From contig CANLSM010000003.1 of assembly GCA_947493745.1 (NCBI GenBank), forward strand, positions 186,001-250,000: 64,000 nucleotides of DNA, read 5' to 3'. A program made the position numbers and the translations under genes. Shown in pieces: positions 27,631 to 36,227 of the stretch (its first letter is position 1; the number at the start of each line of letters is the position of its first letter). Below the pieces are notes generated by a model. It made no database searches and was not told where the DNA came from. It saw only the letters and a program-made list of their open reading frames with translations. The DNA is from an uncultured Paracoccaceae bacterium. Its GTDB lineage: Bacteria; Pseudomonadota; Alphaproteobacteria; Rhodobacterales; Rhodobacteraceae.

Positions 27631-28248
27631 ATGTCAAACGTGACGTCGGGCTCAGGATACGACAATTACGGCAAGGGTCAGGCCTGGGAGGATTTTCTCG
27701 ATCCCGACGAGAAACTCTTGTGGGAGGACGCGCCGATAGCCCGGGTCGAGTTGACGCCGGGGCATATCTTTCTGGCGCTCTTCGGTCTGCCTTTTCTGGG
27801 TGCCGGAGTGTTTATCATCGGCACGGGGTTTCGCGCGCTTCTGGGGGCCGATGTCGATATCGGCGATTTCGGCAACGGGTTCTTTCTGATGCTCTTCGGC
27901 CTGCCGTTTTTTGCCATAGGCGTGGGCTGCTGCTTTGCGCCATGGATGTGGATTCCGATCATGCGGCGGCGCACGCGTTATGCCTTGAGCAACAAGCGGG
28001 CGTTCGTCGCCACCAATTTCATGCAGCGCAAGATCGAGATCTACGAGATCGAGCCACGGGCAAAGCTGGAGCTTGAGATCGGAAAGACCCAGGCGGTCTA
28101 TTTCCACAAGACCCTGTCCTACGACTCGGATGACGGCAAGCAGACCACGCAGGTGGGCTTTGAGGGGCTTGAGGACGGGCACGAGGTGTACCGCCTGTTG
28201 CGCAGGCTGCAACTGGACGCACAGGGACAAAAGGCGACACCTGAATGA
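27631..28248 (+). CDS. Membrane protein with bacterial PH-like domain, between pyrB and pyrC-like gene
   Basis: The protein has 205 residues. The start WEDFLDPDEKLLWEDAPI is typical of proteins with a soluble C-terminal PH-like domain; two membrane helices follow at about 45-65 and 85-110, then a beta-rich tail (RYALSNKRAFVATNF, then EIYEIEPRAK). Gene spacing (13 bp after pyrB, 4-bp overlap with the next gene) puts it in the pyrimidine operon, but nothing in it suggests nucleotide chemistry. It may be a scaffold or simply co-transcribed. Confidence 0.75.
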   Translation: MSNVTSGSGYDNYGKGQAWEDFLDPDEKLLWEDAPIARVELTPGHIFLALFGLPFLGAGVFIIGTGFRALLGADVDIGDFGNGFFLMLFGLPFFAIGVGCCFAPWMWIPIMRRRTRYALSNKRAFVATNFMQRKIEIYEIEPRAKLELEIGKTQAVYFHKTLSYDSDDGKQTTQVGFEGLEDGHEVYRLLRRLQLDAQGQKATPE

Positions 28249-29507
28249 TCCTGACCAACGCGCGCATCATCGACCCCGAAGCCGGAACCGAGACACAAGG
28301 GGCTGTCCGGATCGAAAACGGGCGGATCGCGGAGATCGGCGATATCGATGGCGACGGGATCGACTGTCGTGGTCTCTGCCTCGCTCCGGGGATCGTGGAT
28401 ATCGGCGTGAAGGTCTGCGAACCGGGCGAGCGCCACAAGGAGAGCTTTCGCACCGCCGGTCTGGCCGCCGCCGCCGGAGGGATCACCACCATGGTCACGC
28501 GGCCCGACACCGACCCGGTGATCGACAGTCCTGAGATTTTGCAGTTCGTGCAGCGCCGGGCGGCCTCGGATGCTGTCGTCAACGTGCTGCCGATGGCCGC
28601 GCTGACAAAAAACCGTGCGGGCCGCGAGATGTCCGAGATCGGCTTTCTGAAAGATGCAGGTGCTGTGGCGTTCACGGATACCGATCACGTGACGCAGAAC
28701 ACACGGGTGCTGCAACGCTGCATGACCTATGCGCGATCTCTGGATGCACTCGTGATCGCGCATCCGCAGGAGCCCGTGCTGAGTGCGGGCACATGTGTCA
28801 CATCCGGGCCGTTTGCCTCCAAGCTGGGCCTGCCTTCGGTCTCGCCTTTGGCCGAGCGTATGGGACTGGAGCGGGATATCGCACTCGTAAGCGCGACAGG
28901 CGTCAGATATCACGCCGATCAGGTCACCTGCAGCGCCTCGCTTGAGGTGCTTGCGCGCGCGAAGGCGGTGGGGCTCGACGTCACAGGAGGCACGTCGATC
29001 CATCACCTGACGCTCAACGAGTTCGACGTCGACGACTACCGAACATTCTTCAAGGTGAAGCCCCCCCTGCGAGCCGAGGATGACCGAATGGCGGCGGTCG
29101 AGGCGGTCGCATCGGGCCTGATCGACATCATATCGTCGATGCACACACCCCAGGACGAGGAAAGCAAGCGCCTGCCCTTCGAGGAGGCTGCAAGCGGGGC
29201 TGTCGGGCTGGAAACCCTGCTGCCTGCCTCGCTCCGGCTGGTGCATGCGGGGCATCTGAGCCTTGCCGGACTGTTCCGCGCATTGTCACTGAACCCCGCC
29301 CGTCGTCTCGGCCTCGAGGCGGGGCGGATGGCCAAGGATGCGCCTGCGGACCTCGTGCTTTTCGACCCCGATGTGCCGTTCCAGCTGGACCGGGCCAGGC
29401 TCAGGTCGAAATCCAAGAACACGCCCTATGATCTGCAACGGATGCAGGGCCGGGTCGAGCGGACCCTGGTCGGCGGCACGACCGTTTTCGAAAGGGAAGC
29501 AACATGA
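28245..29507 (+). CDS. pyrC: Dihydroorotase-like protein PyrC with degenerate metal site
   Basis: The protein has 420 residues with the amidohydrolase barrel of type I dihydroorotases. The usual DxHxHxREPG metal motif reads DIGVKVCEPG at 52-61, so both His and the substrate Arg are lost. The expected second His of HxxH is Gln226 (YHADQ), and the catalytic Asp before HxP is Met299 (SSMHTP). Some other positions remain (His173, His254, VKPPLR). It is therefore probably non-catalytic, as known for PyrC' partners that assemble with PyrB; a working dihydroorotase must be encoded elsewhere. It overlaps both neighbours by 4 bp. Confidence 0.88.
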   Translation: MILTNARIIDPEAGTETQGAVRIENGRIAEIGDIDGDGIDCRGLCLAPGIVDIGVKVCEPGERHKESFRTAGLAAAAGGITTMVTRPDTDPVIDSPEILQFVQRRAASDAVVNVLPMAALTKNRAGREMSEIGFLKDAGAVAFTDTDHVTQNTRVLQRCMTYARSLDALVIAHPQEPVLSAGTCVTSGPFASKLGLPSVSPLAERMGLERDIALVSATGVRYHADQVTCSASLEVLARAKAVGLDVTGGTSIHHLTLNEFDVDDYRTFFKVKPPLRAEDDRMAAVEAVASGLIDIISSMHTPQDEESKRLPFEEAASGAVGLETLLPASLRLVHAGHLSLAGLFRALSLNPARRLGLEAGRMAKDAPADLVLFDPDVPFQLDRARLRSKSKNTPYDLQRMQGRVERTLVGGTTVFEREAT

Positions 29508-30094
29508 TCTCGGCCATTGTCGGACTGGTTGCAGGCTATCTGCTGGGTTCGGTTCCGTTCGGGATCGTGATTACGCGCGCTCTCGGGCTGGGGGATCTGC
29601 GCAGCATCGGGTCGGGCAATATCGGGGCGACCAACGTGCTGCGCACCGGCAACAAGGGCGCGGCGCTGGCCACGCTGTTGCTGGATGCAGGCAAGGGCGG
29701 TGTCGCGGTTCTGCTGGCGCGTCTGCTTCTGGGCGAGACTGCCGCGCAGATGGCGGCGCTCGGCGCCTTTCTGGGACATCTCTACCCCGTCTGGCTGGGC
29801 TTCAAGGGGGGCAAGGGGGTGGCAACCTATCTCGGGATCCTGCTCGCGCTGCTCTTCCCCGCCGGGTTGGCTGCCTGTGCGACCTGGCTTGTGGCCGCGA
29901 TGATCTCAAGGATTTCCTCACTCGCCGCACTGGTCGCATCGGCCTCTGCGCCAGTCTGGCTGGCGATTTTCGGCATGCCAGGCGCGATCTGGCTGGGTGT
30001 TCTGCTGGCCGCGCTGATCTGGTGGCGACACCGTGAAAACATCGCGCGCCTGCGCACCGGCCAGGAACCAAAGATCGGACAAGGGTCTAAATAG
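29504..30094 (+). CDS. plsY: Acyl-phosphate:glycerol-3-phosphate acyltransferase PlsY
   Basis: The protein has 196 residues and about five membrane helices with the three conserved PlsY motifs: YLLGSVPFGIV, RSIGSGNIGATNVLR and GHLYPVWLGFKGGKGVAT. It transfers an acyl group from acyl phosphate to glycerol-3-phosphate at the inner membrane, the first step of phospholipid synthesis. It is the last gene of the pyrB operon, overlapping the PyrC-like stop by 4 bp, an arrangement seen in other Rhodobacteraceae. Confidence 0.94.
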   Translation: MISAIVGLVAGYLLGSVPFGIVITRALGLGDLRSIGSGNIGATNVLRTGNKGAALATLLLDAGKGGVAVLLARLLLGETAAQMAALGAFLGHLYPVWLGFKGGKGVATYLGILLALLFPAGLAACATWLVAAMISRISSLAALVASASAPVWLAIFGMPGAIWLGVLLAALIWWRHRENIARLRTGQEPKIGQGSK

Positions 30095-30213
30095 GTTCAC
30101 AAAAACAATCATCTGCCATGAAATTGCCAATCTCTGCCTGCCAAATCCGTCAGGCGCCCCGGGGGTGAGTTGGAGCGCGTGTGCAGGGCGTTGTTAATCG
30201 GGGTTGGGAAAAC

Positions 30214-30708
30214 ATGGGATTCTTTCAGGCGGTCCGCAAATGCGCGGGCGATTGGATCACGTTCTCGGGGCGGGCGCCCCGTTCAGAATACTGGTGGTTC
30301 TATCTCGCTTATATCTTGCTTCTGGCTGGTGTGATCGCCAGCGTCGTCCTTTCCGTGATGGTATTTGATGTGTCCGTCGTCTATTCCGGCGAAACAAACG
30401 GCGCGGTTCTGGCCCTTCTGATCCTGCTTGGTCCGATCGCGATATTCGTGTTCATCGCACAGATTTCCGTCACCGTCAGACGCCTTCACGACCGGAACCT
30501 CAGCGGTTGGTGGCTTGGCCTGACCTATCTGCTTTCGGCGGCTGCCGGATTTGCCGAGGAAACCGCAGTGGCCACGAATTACATCAATTTTGCATCCATC
30601 GGAGGCTCGGTCGCGCTTTTTGTGGTGACCCTGCTCAAGGGCACCGAAGGCCCGAACCGCTATGGCGAGGACCCGCTGAACGGGTTCTCCGCGGAGGTGT
30701 TCGAATGA
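30214..30708 (+). CDS. DUF805 membrane protein, copy 1 of 4
   Basis: The protein has 164 residues from ATG 30214. It opens with the DUF805 signature, a charged helix then DWITFSGRAPRSEYWWF, continues with helices and VRRLHDRNLSGWW, and ends PNRYGEDPLNGFSAEVFE. Four membrane spans are likely. The function of the family is unknown. Three related genes follow on the same strand. Confidence 0.85.
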   Translation: MGFFQAVRKCAGDWITFSGRAPRSEYWWFYLAYILLLAGVIASVVLSVMVFDVSVVYSGETNGAVLALLILLGPIAIFVFIAQISVTVRRLHDRNLSGWWLGLTYLLSAAAGFAEETAVATNYINFASIGGSVALFVVTLLKGTEGPNRYGEDPLNGFSAEVFE

Positions 30709-30836
30709 GGCTGCATGTCCAGGATGTGGGCATAGGGTCACGCTGAGCGGATTTTGGAGGCGCTCCGGCGGCCTTCTGTTTGGGGTGCTTCGGTGTCGCT
30801 GATATCGTGGCGGAAAAGCACGGAGAGGGCAAAGGA

Positions 30837-31337
30837 ATGGAATTCGTCCCGGCAATCAGGAAATGTCTGCGCGACTGGATCACCTTCTCCGGTCGAGCGC
30901 CGCGATCCGAATACTGGTGGTTCGCACTGTTTCTGTTGATCATCTACTTCGTGATCGTCCTGATCTTCGGAGGCTTCTTGCTGGGCGGCCTTTTCTTGAT
31001 CGGAGACGGAGGCAATTTCGTCATCCCGGGCATTGTCGTTGGCGTCATTGCAGGGCTTATCTTGCTCTATCTTTACATGGCTTCCATTTCGGCCGGCGTC
31101 CGCAGACTGCATGACCGCAACATGAGCGGCTGGTGGATGGGCGGCGCCGTCATTCTGAGCTTCGTCCAGATCGGTTTTGAAACTGCCGGGATGATGACGA
31201 TCAGCCTCGTTCTGTCGATCACATCGATCATTCTCGGGCTCTTTCTGCTGGTGGTAATGATCCTTCGCGGCACCGACGGACCCAATCGATTTGGCGAGGA
31301 TCCGCTGACGGAGGTCAGCGCTGAAGTCTTCGAATAA
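30837..31337 (+). CDS. DUF805 membrane protein, copy 2 of 4
   Basis: The protein has 166 residues from ATG 30837. Its N-terminus MEFVPAIRKCLRDWITFSG is nearly the same as that of copy 4, then VRRLHDRNMSGWWMGG and the ending NRFGEDPLTEVSAEVFE. It has four membrane segments. A 128-bp gap separates it from copy 1. The close match of its ends to copies 1 and 4 with a divergent middle points to tandem duplication. Confidence 0.85.
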   Translation: MEFVPAIRKCLRDWITFSGRAPRSEYWWFALFLLIIYFVIVLIFGGFLLGGLFLIGDGGNFVIPGIVVGVIAGLILLYLYMASISAGVRRLHDRNMSGWWMGGAVILSFVQIGFETAGMMTISLVLSITSIILGLFLLVVMILRGTDGPNRFGEDPLTEVSAEVFE

Positions 31338-31381
31338 TCAATTCAGGCAGATAGACCGCATCACTTCGAGGAGCATGACCA

Positions 31382-31831
31382 ATGGAATTTGGCGAGGCCT
31401 TTGGCCATAATCTCAGAAAACCCTTCGAGGGCCGCGCGTCGCGGTCGGAATACTGGTGGTTTTTCCTTTGGAACATCATCATCTTTGTAGCGATCTTTGC
31501 AGTGCTCGGCGTTGCCATTGGTGGGCTGGCGCTGTCTGAAAACGCTGGCGACAACTTGGGAGCGGGCGCCCTTGCCAGCGTGGGCGTTATCGGCTTTCTG
31601 CTGATTTTTCCGCTCTATGCCTTGCTGGGCTGGATGGCGCTCGCCGGGTTCTGCACGGCGGGGCGCAGGCTGCATGACCGCAACATGTCTGCCTGGTGGC
31701 TGCTCTTGTGGATTATTCCCTATATCGGCTGGCTTGCACTTGTGATCATCTTCTGTCTGCGCGGAACACAAGGACCGAACCGGTTCGGCCCCGATCCGCT
31801 GAACCCGGATAATGCGACGATCTTCGAGTAA
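31382..31831 (+). CDS. DUF805 membrane protein, copy 3 of 4
   Basis: The protein has 149 residues, the shortest and most divergent copy: it begins MEFGEAFGHNLRKPFEGRAS and keeps SRSEYWWFF, RRLHDRNMSAWWLL and PNRFGPDPLNPDNATIFE. A GAGGAG ribosome-binding site lies nine bases before ATG 31382. It lacks the WITF segment of the other copies, having KPFEG instead, which may mark an older branch. Confidence 0.85.
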   Translation: MEFGEAFGHNLRKPFEGRASRSEYWWFFLWNIIIFVAIFAVLGVAIGGLALSENAGDNLGAGALASVGVIGFLLIFPLYALLGWMALAGFCTAGRRLHDRNMSAWWLLLWIIPYIGWLALVIIFCLRGTQGPNRFGPDPLNPDNATIFE

Positions 31832-31969
31832 TTGCGGCAAAAACAAGGCGGAGTGTGGAAACCGGGTCACGCTGGCGCAGTTTCGACCGTCAATCCCTGA
31901 CAGGCTTTGAACCTCGCGCGATTTCGTTCAATAGTCCGCGCACCAAAACATAAGAACGAGGGTAGTAAG

Positions 31970-32392
31970 ATGGAATTCATGCCAGCGGTAAAAAAGTGCA
32001 TGCGTGACTGGATCACGTTCTCTGGCCGCGCACCAAGGTCAGAGTACTGGTGGTTCACGCTGTTCAATGTAATCGTGTCTTTCGTGGCGCAGCTCGGTCT
32101 GGTCGCACTTGGTGCGGTACTCAGTCAGGCCGGCGGCTTTGGCTCAATCATCATGGCCGTGATCAGCATTGCGGCGCTGGTGTTCCTGGTGTTCCTGGCA
32201 ATTGCAGGCATCTCCGCAGTTGTGCGCCGCCTGCATGACAAGGACAAGAGCGGCTGGTGGTACTGGATCGCGCTTGTCCCGATCGTTGGTGTCATCCTGT
32301 TGCTGGTCTGGTTCTGCCAGCGCGGCACTGTCGGTCCCAACCGGTTTGGTGAGGACCCGCTTGGTGGCGTTTCCGAACAGGTCTTCGAGTAA
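31970..32392 (+). CDS. DUF805 membrane protein, copy 4 of 4
   Basis: The protein has 140 residues from ATG 31970, preceded by GAGGG. It shares MEF.PA..KC.RDWITFSGR with copy 2, then VRRLHDKDKSGWWYWIA and the common tail RFGEDPLGGVSEQVFE. It is the last of the array and is followed by a strong palindromic terminator. Confidence 0.85.
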   Translation: MEFMPAVKKCMRDWITFSGRAPRSEYWWFTLFNVIVSFVAQLGLVALGAVLSQAGGFGSIIMAVISIAALVFLVFLAIAGISAVVRRLHDKDKSGWWYWIALVPIVGVILLLVWFCQRGTVGPNRFGEDPLGGVSEQVFE

Positions 32393-32406
32393 GCGTCAGC
32401 GAAAAG

Positions 32407-32434
32407 AAGGCCGGGCAGATCTGCCCGGCCTTTT
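32407..32434 (+). terminator. Rho-independent terminator after the DUF805 array
   Basis: A 26-bp perfect palindrome with GGCCGGGCAGATCTGCCCGGCC at its centre is flanked by AA and TT and runs into TTTT. It ends transcription of the DUF805 genes and separates them from the convergent gshA. Confidence 0.85.
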
Positions 32435-32507
32435 CATGCGCCCCGTGTCCGCCGGACCAGAAGCGACACGATCCAGCCCCAATTTCACATAAGTCGAACG
32501 CGGCTGC

Positions 32508-33878
32508 TCAGTAGCTGTAGTCCTTGTAGATCCGGCTCAGATCCCCATCCCAGTCGCCGTTGTAACGGTCCAGCAACTCTTCGGCGGGTGTCTTGCCGCT
32601 TTCGACAATCTCGTGCAATGCGTTGAGAAAATGGGTCTCATCAGGGATCAAACCACCCGCGCCAGGACGCGCCCGGGCGCTCAGTCCTGATCTGGCGATC
32701 TCCAGCGCGTCGCGGGCAATGTCTTGCAGATTTCTCCCGGCGATCTCCGCCTTCAGGCCCTTCACCGAGGCGTCTATGCGAAGCTGATCCCGTTCCTCCG
32801 CCGACCAGCCCTTGCAGAGGTCCCAGGCGGCGTCGAGGCTGGACTGCGTGTAGATCAGCCCGACCCAGAAGGCAGGCAGGGCGCACAGGCGCCGCCACGG
32901 CCCGCCATCGGCACCGCGCATCTCCATGAATTTCTTGATCCGCGCCTCGGGGAAGATCGTGGTCAGATGATCGGCCCAGTCGCTGAGCGTGGGCTTCTCA
33001 CCCGGCAAGGCGGGCAGTTCGCCCTTGAGGAAATCACGAAACGATTGGCCAAGCGCATCGATATACTCTCCGTCGCGATAGACGAAATACATCGGCACAT
33101 CGAGCGCGTAGTCCACATAGCGCTGAAAACCCATGCCATCCTCGAAGACAAACGGCAGCGTGCCGGTGCGGTCGGCATCCAGATCGCGCCAGATGCGGCT
33201 CCGCCAGCTCAGGTGTCCGTTCGGCTTGCCCTCGAAAAACGGAGAGTTTGCAAATAGCGCGGTTGCCACGGGTTGTAACGCCAGCGCCACACGGAACTTT
33301 TTCACCATGTCGGCCTCGGAGGCGAAGTCGAGATTCACCTGGACGGTACAGGTCCGGTACATCATCTGCGTACCATGGGTGCCCACCTGGCCCATGTAGC
33401 GGGTCATCAGCTTGTAACGGCCCTTGGGCATCATCGGCATCTGCTCGTGGGTCCAGTCGGGCGAGGCGCCAAGCCCGATGAAACCCGCGCCGATCTCGTC
33501 GGCGATCTCTTTCACCTGGGCCAGATGGACATTCACCTCGTCACAGGTCTCGTGGATGGTCTCCAGCGGTGCGCCTGACAACTCCAGCTGGCCGCCAGGC
33601 TCAAGGCTGACATTCGCCCCGTCCTTCTCCAGCCCGATGATGTTACCGGCCTCTGCTACCTCTGCCCAGCCGAACCGATCGCGCAGCCCTTCGAGCATCG
33701 CGCGGATCGAGCAGGGGCCGTCATAGGGCAGGGGCTGCATCTTCGCATAGCAATAGCCGAATTTCTCGTGCTCGGTGCCGATGCGCCAATCCGCGGCGGG
33801 CTTGCAGCCGTCTTCCAGATAGCCGGCGAGTTGGGAGAAATCCTCGATGGGGCCGCCACCGGATTGGGGAATTGACAT
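32508..33878 (-). CDS. gshA: Glutamate--cysteine ligase (plant/alphaproteobacterial type)
   Basis: The protein has 456 residues from ATG 33878; an in-frame ATG 13 codons upstream is less typical. The GCS2 family motifs are RIGTEHEKFGY near the N-terminus, VSLEPGGQLELSGAP and MMYRTCTVQVNLDF. It joins glutamate and cysteine in the first step of glutathione synthesis in the cytoplasm. The size and motifs are those of the class shared by plants and alphaproteobacteria, unlike E. coli GshA. The neighbour on the same strand is a small membrane protein. Confidence 0.93.
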   Translation of the reverse strand: MSIPQSGGGPIEDFSQLAGYLEDGCKPAADWRIGTEHEKFGYCYAKMQPLPYDGPCSIRAMLEGLRDRFGWAEVAEAGNIIGLEKDGANVSLEPGGQLELSGAPLETIHETCDEVNVHLAQVKEIADEIGAGFIGLGASPDWTHEQMPMMPKGRYKLMTRYMGQVGTHGTQMMYRTCTVQVNLDFASEADMVKKFRVALALQPVATALFANSPFFEGKPNGHLSWRSRIWRDLDADRTGTLPFVFEDGMGFQRYVDYALDVPMYFVYRDGEYIDALGQSFRDFLKGELPALPGEKPTLSDWADHLTTIFPEARIKKFMEMRGADGGPWRRLCALPAFWVGLIYTQSSLDAAWDLCKGWSAEERDQLRIDASVKGLKAEIAGRNLQDIARDALEIARSGLSARARPGAGGLIPDETHFLNALHEIVESGKTPAEELLDRYNGDWDGDLSRIYKDYSY

Positions 33879-33966
33879 CCTAGAAGGCTCTCCATCAACT
33901 TCGTCCAGAATTCGCACTTAGCGCTCCGCATGGGCAAGCGCAAGTCGGGCGCAGTCAGTGAAGCGT

Positions 33967-34584
33967 CTAGCCGGGGTCTTTGAGCGTCAGCGAGACAGGC
34001 CCGGCCCCGTGCTTTTCCCAGACCAAAAAGCGTGCGGGCTCGGTCGATGAAAATGCTGTGAGGGCGGTCTCCCAGCTTATGCCGGGCAGGGAGGCGAGCG
34101 CGTCAAAGAGGATGTCGGAGCCTTCCGCCTCGGTCGGGACAAGCAGTGGCGGACCGGCATCATGGATGAAGACCCAGAAGACGTCAGGTGCGAAAGGGCC
34201 GTCATCGGTGGTTATGACCTCCAGCCGCGTCAGCGCATCAAGATCGACAAAGCCGCCGCCCTCTGCCGAGAGATAGCCGATCCGATGCTCGGTCACCTCG
34301 ATCACGCCGGGTGCGGTTCCGCCACGGGGAAAACGGGCGCGCTGGCGGAAGGCGTAAAAGGCAAGCCCCGTGACAGCCAGCGCGGCAAGCCCGGCAAGTA
34401 TCGGAGTGATTGCGCCAAAGCGGATCCCCTCCCAAAGCAGCCAGAGCCCGAACCAGAGGCCGAAAATCACGGCATAGACCTCGGTCCAGTTGCTGAAGAA
34501 CCGGTGAAAAAGGGCGCGAAGCTCGGGGCGGATGAAAGCCATGCGTATCTGGAACCCCAGCGTGAAAGGACTGGGATCATTCAA
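33967..34584 (-). CDS. Hypothetical membrane protein
   Basis: The protein has 205 residues with two adjacent membrane helices at about 35-75, a basic turn and a soluble beta-rich C-terminal part (VIEVTEHRIGYLSAEGGGF). The layout resembles proteins of the PhoP/YcxB-like or PH-like type, but no clear family match is recalled. It lies 88 bp upstream of gshA on the same strand and marks the end of the core-like region before the more AT-rich stretch. Confidence 0.7.
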   Translation of the reverse strand: MNDPSPFTLGFQIRMAFIRPELRALFHRFFSNWTEVYAVIFGLWFGLWLLWEGIRFGAITPILAGLAALAVTGLAFYAFRQRARFPRGGTAPGVIEVTEHRIGYLSAEGGGFVDLDALTRLEVITTDDGPFAPDVFWVFIHDAGPPLLVPTEAEGSDILFDALASLPGISWETALTAFSSTEPARFLVWEKHGAGPVSLTLKDPG

Positions 34585-34919
34585 CGGCTTCTGTCGGCAG
34601 GATCAACCCAAAACGGTGCATAGGTGTTATGCAGGACGTCGAACCGCCACGGCATGACAAGAGCGGTCGGGCCGATCCGGTTTCACGGGAGTGTGCGTTG
34701 TACGGAGAATCTGAAGAGAGCTGGCGTTGGATCAGATTGCCGCTTAGACCCCGACCAGCCAATCCTTCGCTGCATGGGGGCGTGGAACGGGTCGCGTTCA
34801 AACGGCGTAAAATCGATGCAGTCCTGCGGCGGAACGAGCAAATATTCATGTATTCTGCAGCAAATCAAACAAGGAGGATGACCGGGTCGCGGATAAAGCC
34901 GTTGTTGATGATGAGCGTC
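34585..34919. other. Gap of 335 bp without a confident gene
   Basis: Several overlapping open frames of 60-180 codons cross here on both strands but none has family-like composition or a convincing ribosome-binding site. No tRNA, hairpin with T-run or repeat was noticed. By eye the base composition becomes more AT-rich to the right. Confidence 0.5.
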
Positions 34920-35999
34920 TTAGTGTCCGCTTTGTGGAGGAGAATCGGTTGTGTGGCTGATCTGTTCGCTGGCTATCCAGGCAACATTGTGTGTGTAGCC
35001 TTCACTACACCAAATCTCCTGCAATTCGAGGTCAAGTACGCAAAGGTAGTGGTGGTAATGATGTTTGTGAAATTCCGAAAACGGCTGACCCACCTGCTTA
35101 CAGAAAGCCTCTGCTTCTGCCAGCTCTTTCCCCTTCAATTCAGTGCTGCCCGTAAGGGTGGCTAGACCGTACCTCGCGTCGGGACTGAAGATAACGGGCT
35201 GGGCATAGTTTCCACCTGTCACGTCCGAAGTGTTCAACCCTGAAAGCTCAACAATTACGTCGAACGATCCAGCTTCGGCGCCCAGCTTGGCCAAAGTTCC
35301 ACCATTGAGGCTGAACCACATGCCACCAGCGCCATCAATTGCCGGGCAAGACCCATGCTCACAAAGCCGGATAATCTCGCCGGTTCTTAAATTCCATCCC
35401 CAAAGTCCCTGCCCAGCTAAAACAACTCTCTGCTCGTTGGCATCAAACACTCCACCCAAAACCTGAACTGGGAGATCAACTGATGTGACCGTTCTGAGCG
35501 CTCTCTTCACATCGTAGACTGCAGCACCCTTTAGGGTGCTATATAGAACCCTGTCTTGTGTGCGATTGACATCAAGGGGTATGAACGTTCCTTGGGGTAG
35601 TAGCTCCTTGCGGGTACTTCCATTCTCGATGTCCAACCGCGCTACGAAACATTGATTTGGGTCATCGCCCAACAAATGCATCAACAACTCAGGTCCCGTC
35701 GAAACACACTCAAGCATCCAAATCGGCGACAGATCATGATTGATCTTGCATTCGCTCTGCTCGACTCTGCCTAAGTCATAGGCGACAATGCCATCAGCCG
35801 ATTGGAATACTCGGTTTCCTGTTTCATCCACAGCGACCGGGCAGTTTAAACCACCAGAGGAACCAAGCTCTCGCTGGCGATTGAAACCAGTGTCACATGC
35901 AACCAGTCGTTGTCCGTCCGGTTGATCGGGGACTAGAAGCTCGAATTGTGTTTCTTTGGGTTCAACTTGCGTCCACCCATTCGCCAATGACAGTTCCAT
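34920..35999 (-). CDS. Hypothetical protein, probable beta-propeller
   Basis: The protein has 359 residues without a signal peptide. Repeated strand patterns such as RVLYSTLKGAAVYDV, RVVLAGQGLWGWNLRTGEI and YGLATLTGS suggest WD40- or TolB-like blades, and Cys residues are frequent. The N-terminus MELSLANGWTQVEPKETQF does not look like an exported protein. By eye, codon use is more AT-rich than in gshA or cobT, in line with horizontal gain. It stands alone, 228 bp from the next gene. The function is unknown. Confidence 0.65.
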   Translation of the reverse strand: MELSLANGWTQVEPKETQFELLVPDQPDGQRLVACDTGFNRQRELGSSGGLNCPVAVDETGNRVFQSADGIVAYDLGRVEQSECKINHDLSPIWMLECVSTGPELLMHLLGDDPNQCFVARLDIENGSTRKELLPQGTFIPLDVNRTQDRVLYSTLKGAAVYDVKRALRTVTSVDLPVQVLGGVFDANEQRVVLAGQGLWGWNLRTGEIIRLCEHGSCPAIDGAGGMWFSLNGGTLAKLGAEAGSFDVIVELSGLNTSDVTGGNYAQPVIFSPDARYGLATLTGSTELKGKELAEAEAFCKQVGQPFSEFHKHHYHHYLCVLDLELQEIWCSEGYTHNVAWIASEQISHTTDSPPQSGH

Positions 36000-36227
36000 C
36001 GGTCAAGTCTAGTTTCCTGAGAAGTCGGATAAAAGCAGATATCTCTCCATAACGCTGCGACTGTCAATCTGGGCTTGCCGCTGACTTTGGCGGGTCTTGA
36101 AGGGCGAACGGCTGGTAGTTGTTCATCCAGCACTCAGATGTCGATCATCCCAGCGAAGCTCAGCGTGGCTTCAGGCCCAACGGCGATGTGGCCGTTTGGC
36201 CTCGCCAAGGGTGGCGAATCCGTTCGA

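Noticed and set aside
28119-29255. 378-codon minus-strand frame opposite the PyrC-like gene
   Set aside because: Antisense shadow; the plus-strand reading has clear amidohydrolase motifs and operon overlaps.
34629-35165. 178-codon plus-strand frame
   Set aside because: Overlaps the propeller-like gene antisense and changes character along its length; no ribosome-binding site.
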